This document shows positions 61,101 through 64,000 of a DNA stretch of 64,000 nt, in pieces (position 1 is the stretch's first letter; each line of letters opens with the position of its first letter). The stretch lies in NCBI GenBank assembly GCA_049700455.1, contig JBNAVJ010000001.1:703202-767201 (forward strand). The letters run 5' to 3'. Position numbers and translations under genes: made by a program. The notes beneath the pieces are model-generated. The model ran no database searches, was not told where the DNA came from, and was given only the letters and a program-made list of their open reading frames with translations. The stretch is from JBNAVJ01 sp049700455. GTDB lineage: Bacteria; Bacteroidota; Ignavibacteria; Tepidaquicellales; Tepidaquicellaceae.

Positions 61101-61394
61101 AATGAAGAACGAATAGCCACAACAATTCCCACAAAAATTAACTTATACCAAAACTATCCAAATCCATTTAACCCTATAACTGTGATAAAGTTTGATATCC
61201 CTAAGGAAGGCTTTGTCATTCTTAAAATTTTTGATATTCTTGGGCGTGAGGTAAAAACTCTTGTTAATGAAGTTAAATTGCCCGGAAGTTACACAATTGA
61301 TTTTAATGCAGGTGACCTACCAAGTGGTGTATATTTCTACAGGTTGGAGACTGGAAACTTCAGGGAAGTCAAGAAAATGTTGCTTATTAAGTAA
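58197..61394 (+). CDS. T9SS-exported gingipain-family (C25) cysteine protease
   Basis: A 1065-residue secreted protease related to the gingipains. The signal peptide is followed by a C25 propeptide (KGLPQLPIYRGSIIIPDLP). The catalytic region holds His440 in NYIGHGSGTSWG and Cys473 in DVACLNGNFTLN, the dyad expected for this family. MLIICPTNYMSTITPFVEWK marks the start of the catalytic domain. From about residue 585 on, the protein has beta-rich modules very like those of the cargo protein at 12-15 kb, then the T9SS tail (YQNYPNPFNPITVI, IFDILGREV, SGVYFYRLET, KKMLLIK). A perfect 13-bp terminator follows. Confidence 0.92.
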   Translation: MMRGTLTFYFVLIFLLLSFNCIFAYGDNPGIQVIVKSSSSTSIKIEYIFSGYNEREIKINNVEYLDLTVPGMVQLMEKGLPQLPIYRGSIIIPDLPAMNYRIISYNYTEIPTKPIVPSKGHFTRDIDPNTVPYVFDHFYTLDEWYPQGNIKLDVPYIVRDLRGLTVQFNPLQYNPVKQILRVFRRLEVEIYPDYSASSVNPLYRNTLTPILSREFTPIYKTLFLNYGMGSMRYDTIPEPGRMLIICPTNYMSTITPFVEWKQSRGLNVTVAEYPTTTGSGANAIKTYIQNMYNSPGSVTYIILVGDNADIPTLSGQYEGAPSDPCFVKLAGNDAYPDAFISRISVQNTSSLNYVLKKLIRYEKEPDQGTNGLWYKKAAGVASNENGGTPYYDWQRMDWIRDTLLAHGFTQVDQIYAPSATQQMITNAVNEGRSLLNYIGHGSGTSWGTTGYGVTQIYQLSNGYKNPFIIDVACLNGNFTLNECMEEAWLRAGDTINVKGAISIYGSSTNASWVPPCDMQNHAIDLLMDQSKITVGGVCFHGLMKAMDLWGGSSGEGLKLMEQYNIFGDCSLLLTFGKPLGPTISHIPLPNTENLNGPYTVNCTITPMNAPIVPSETKVFWTRTNVFSDSIIMTNTSGNNWTANIPGNGMPAVYKYYIKTRDTANRVALLPSMAPSNYFSFTVSADTIKPVITHTAIPNTPRNIWPVIVNAVVTDNIGIDSVWVKWYKNSVSNGIKQFRLNNTSGNNFSANFNSSQSEVNYNDSIFYRIFARDNSSAHNTDSTQLYSFKIINQTTVVVGSGTLTSNYPFTTYWMDGRTDILLLASEILANQGAPGNIIKLGFNVVSADPAPMNGFKIKMQNTTITSLTGFVSTGWTLCYDGIYTLPGTGWQYITLTAPFYWNGSDNLLIEICYNNSSYTQYSPVYATANAGKTWGQYSDLATGDGCTQLIAGTAQANRPNVSLVLNLVTNEERIATTIPTKINLYQNYPNPFNPITVIKFDIPKEGFVILKIFDILGREVKTLVNEVKLPGSYTIDFNAGDLPSGVYFYRLETGNFREVKKMLLIK

Positions 61395-61405
61395 ATTTTA
61401 TCTCT

Positions 61406-61439
61406 TTGCAGTCCTCAAAACTGTGCTTGAGGACTGCAA
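61406..61439 (+). terminator. 13-bp hairpin after the C25 protease gene
   Basis: A perfect 13-bp stem (61406-61418 with 61427-61439) has an 8-base loop, 11 bases after the stop codon. A short T-containing stretch follows. It probably ends transcription of the C25 gene. Confidence 0.8.
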
Positions 61440-61532
61440 TTTATCCATTAACTTACTTTTCTTATCCTCTCGCTTATTTGGTGTTACGTATTCCCTTTAT
61501 TTTTATATAGCAAAATGTAATTTTATCAGATT

Positions 61533-64000
61533 ATGAAGTCTCTTAATCAATTTAGAAAACATCTAATAGGGATAATCATATTTTTAGTAGTAATTATTAT
61601 TACAGTTGTTTTTATGTTTAATTACCTTACAACAAAATCGTTTTATAAAGACGAAGGAGAAATTAAAGTAAAAGGAATAAATAATTCCGTAAAAATTTAT
61701 AAGGATTTATATGGAGTTCCTTTTATTGAGGCTAATAGTGAAGATGATATGTATTTTTCACTTGGTTATATGCATGCTCAAGATCGTCTCTGGCAAATGG
61801 ATATATTCAGACGTATTGGGGAAGGACGTCTTGCGGAAATATTTGGAGCTGAAGCAGTAGAATATGATAAAATGTTTAGGACTTTAGCTCTAAGTGAGCT
61901 ATCTGATAATTTATGGAATAATTTGTCAGACCACTCCAAAAAAATACTATTGCATTATTGCGATGGAGTAAATTATTTCATTACCCAACACAAATCAAGT
62001 TTACCTTTTGAATTTGATGTTTTGAATTATAAACCCGAGTTATGGAAACCTCAACACTCGCTTTTGGTTATTAGGTTAATGGGATGGGAACTTAACCTTT
62101 CCTGGTATACCGATTATACCTTTGGACAAATTGTGAAAAAATTTGGTTTTGAAAAAGCTCTGGACTTCTTTCCTTATTACCCGGAAGATGCTCCATTTAT
62201 AATTCACGCAGAAACAAAACCATCGAAGACCTCCTTTTATCGGGATACAGAGAATTATTATAGCAAACTTGTAGAGCTTGGAGATGCGTATTTTAAAAGT
62301 ATAATCAAGTTCCGAACTTATGTGGGGATTGAAGGGACACATATTGGAAGCAATTGCTGGGTAGTCAATGGAAATAAAACAGAAACTAAAAAACCTCTGT
62401 TGGCAAATGATCCTCATTTGGCTCTTACCGTCCCAGCAAAGTGGTATGAGGTTACCTTATCGAATACTGAATCGGATTATCTTGTCAGTGGGTTTAGTAT
62501 TCCGGGTTCACCTGGTATTGCTATTGGAATGAACAAATATATCGCATGGGGTATTACTAACTTGATGAATGACGACGCAGATTTTTATTTACTCAAGTAT
62601 GATTCTTTATCAAAAGATTTTATATTTGGTAATAAGCATTACAACATAGATACTGTTGTTTCTTCTATAAAAATTAAAAATCAAAAAGATGAAGTTTATT
62701 ATACTTCTTACAAAACAGTATTAGGACCTGTTGTTTCAAATCTTGAAAAAACCGGCTTTACAAATCAACAAAGTTTTAAAACTCCTCCTACTGAACTTCT
62801 TGTGATGAAATGGACAGGTTATCAGATGAGTGATGAGATTAAGTGTTTCTATGAATTATCAAAAGCTAAGAACTGGAAAGAATTCAGACAGGCACTACAG
62901 GATTTTAATTTGCCTGCTTCTAATTTTTGTTATGCGGATATTGAGGGCAATATTGGTTATCAGGTTGCCGGGAAAATTCCCATTAGAAAAGGAGCGTCAA
63001 ATGAAAATATATATATGATTCCAATAGAAGAAACTATCGAGTGGGCAGGGTTTGTGCCTTTTGAAGAGTTGCCTTCTATATATAATCCAAAAACTAACTT
63101 TATTGTTACTGCTAATAACAAACCGTTGTATAATTATAAATATTATATATCCAATCTTTATGAACCACCTTATCGTGCACAAAGACTTGAGGAAATATTA
63201 GCAGCAAGAGACAATTTTACAGCATTAGAATTTCAACTTATCCAGAATGACTTGATGGGGATTCAGGCAAAAGAATTTTTATCTTATCTTTTTACGGCTT
63301 GTGAAGACTATTCCCGTTTAAGTGTGAAAGAAGTCGAGTGTTTGAATCTCCTGAAAAATTGGGACTATGAGTTTAAAACTTACAGCGTTCAAGCAACCAT
63401 ATTCGCAGAATTTGAAGCCTATCTCTATAAAAATCTCTTTGAAAGTAAATTAGGGAATGAATTATATAAAAATTACATTTTTCTGAAAAACATTCCTGTT
63501 CGAACCACGGAGAGACTTTTGAAAGAAAACAAGTCCTGGCTATTAGACCTCTCTCTAAATCCGTCTAAAATTGAAGGAAGAGCAGAGATTCTGAGAAAAA
63601 GTTTTTCTGATGCGGTTTTAAGTTTAACTAATCTTTTGGGAGACGATGTATCAAAATGGCAATGGGGGGAAATTCATAAGATTGTGATGAAGCATCCATT
63701 AGGAAATGTTTCGGCACTAAGTCGTATGTTGAATATTGGACCCTTCGACATTGGAGGGTGTGGAACCACAGTTAATAATTTGGAGTATGCCCTTTTGCCT
63801 TTGAATGAAAAGCCTTTGTTTGAAAGCAATCTTGGTGCCTCAATGAGGTTTATTGCTGACCTCTCAAGTGTAAGTGAATACTATTCTGTTTTATCTACCG
63901 GGCAATCTGGACAACCTCAACATAAAAATTATAAAGACCAATCAAAACTATGGTTAAATGGTGAATATAAAAAAGTTGGAAGAGAAAAGAATAGATTTAA
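61533..64000 (+). CDS. Penicillin acylase (Ntn-hydrolase) family protein, 3' end cut by window
   Basis: The frame is open from the ATG at 61533 to the window edge, giving 822 codons without a stop. An N-terminal membrane anchor (GIIIFLVVIIITVVFMF) replaces a cleaved signal. The alpha-chain signature is GYMHAQDRLWQMDIFRR. The autocatalytic cleavage site and new N-terminal nucleophile are Ser273 in HIGSNCWVVNG, followed by ANDPHLALTVPAKWYE. Near the end, STGQSGQP and WLNGEY match the usual C-terminus, so only a few residues are probably missing. Family members hydrolyse amides such as N-acyl-homoserine lactones, penicillins or acyl amino acids. The substrate cannot be set. Confidence 0.93.
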   Translation, partial: MKSLNQFRKHLIGIIIFLVVIIITVVFMFNYLTTKSFYKDEGEIKVKGINNSVKIYKDLYGVPFIEANSEDDMYFSLGYMHAQDRLWQMDIFRRIGEGRLAEIFGAEAVEYDKMFRTLALSELSDNLWNNLSDHSKKILLHYCDGVNYFITQHKSSLPFEFDVLNYKPELWKPQHSLLVIRLMGWELNLSWYTDYTFGQIVKKFGFEKALDFFPYYPEDAPFIIHAETKPSKTSFYRDTENYYSKLVELGDAYFKSIIKFRTYVGIEGTHIGSNCWVVNGNKTETKKPLLANDPHLALTVPAKWYEVTLSNTESDYLVSGFSIPGSPGIAIGMNKYIAWGITNLMNDDADFYLLKYDSLSKDFIFGNKHYNIDTVVSSIKIKNQKDEVYYTSYKTVLGPVVSNLEKTGFTNQQSFKTPPTELLVMKWTGYQMSDEIKCFYELSKAKNWKEFRQALQDFNLPASNFCYADIEGNIGYQVAGKIPIRKGASNENIYMIPIEETIEWAGFVPFEELPSIYNPKTNFIVTANNKPLYNYKYYISNLYEPPYRAQRLEEILAARDNFTALEFQLIQNDLMGIQAKEFLSYLFTACEDYSRLSVKEVECLNLLKNWDYEFKTYSVQATIFAEFEAYLYKNLFESKLGNELYKNYIFLKNIPVRTTERLLKENKSWLLDLSLNPSKIEGRAEILRKSFSDAVLSLTNLLGDDVSKWQWGEIHKIVMKHPLGNVSALSRMLNIGPFDIGGCGTTVNNLEYALLPLNEKPLFESNLGASMRFIADLSSVSEYYSVLSTGQSGQPQHKNYKDQSKLWLNGEYKKVGREKNRF

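Noticed and set aside
1..64000. tRNA or rRNA genes, insertion sequences and prophage genes
   Set aside because: No T-loop-like GTTCGAATC in a foldable intergenic context, no transposase or integrase motif and no phage structural gene was seen.

Overview
The window is AT-rich (about one third G+C by eye), densely coded bacterial chromosome. It suggests a Gram-negative member of the Bacteroidota/Chlorobi side of the tree, most likely Ignavibacteria. Five secreted proteins end in the type IX secretion (T9SS) tail with the QNYPNPFN signature. A PorV/PorQ-like barrel and a DUF4835 protein belong with that pathway, KdsA implies a Kdo-containing outer membrane, and IspG is the long form. This placement is inference from gene content. 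No tRNA, rRNA, CRISPR array, prophage or insertion sequence was seen.

Layout. 0-12 kb: the 3' part of ligA, an outer-membrane barrel, trmH-kdsA, an S9 peptidase, a nitrilase-family amidase, a dicarboxylate/amino-acid symporter, a protein built of six 24-residue repeats, a PEGA lipoprotein, and adenine deaminase downstream of a DsbD_2/TauE-like membrane protein. 12-26 kb: a T9SS cargo protein, an alpha/beta hydrolase and DUF4835 gene, a PorV-like gene, a PfkB kinase-rfbD-serS-glycosidase run, an isolated nuoJ, a YgjP-like metalloprotein, a TPR protein and trxB. 26-33 kb: hutU, a minus-strand gdx-SDR-aminopeptidase P run, murB-mtaB with a strong terminator, and a second cargo protein.

34.3-45.9 kb is an eleven-gene run on the plus strand with almost no spacing: sixA, ABC ATPase, enoyl-CoA hydratase family, aminotransferase, DUF192, ppk1, CDP-alcohol phosphatidyltransferase, nucleotidyltransferase, rhomboid protease, ispG, and a fusion of a SLOG/molybdenum-carrier-like domain with an eIF2B/ribose-1,5-bisphosphate isomerase-like domain. 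It joins phosphohistidine and polyphosphate chemistry with lipid head-group activation and isoprenoid synthesis. A YitT-type membrane protein and an AddAB-type helicase-nuclease pair follow.

53.5-61.4 kb is a surface/secretome island: three T9SS cargo proteins (a BNR-like protein, a 13-repeat Asp-box propeller, and a gingipain-family C25 protease) and a cysteine-rich lipoprotein. A penicillin-acylase-family gene runs off the right edge.

Most promising for follow-up are the SLOG-eIF2B-like fusion, the 24-residue repeat protein, the adhesin-like module shared by two cargo proteins about 45 kb apart, the paired head-group enzymes next to ppk1, and the cysteine-rich lipoprotein.
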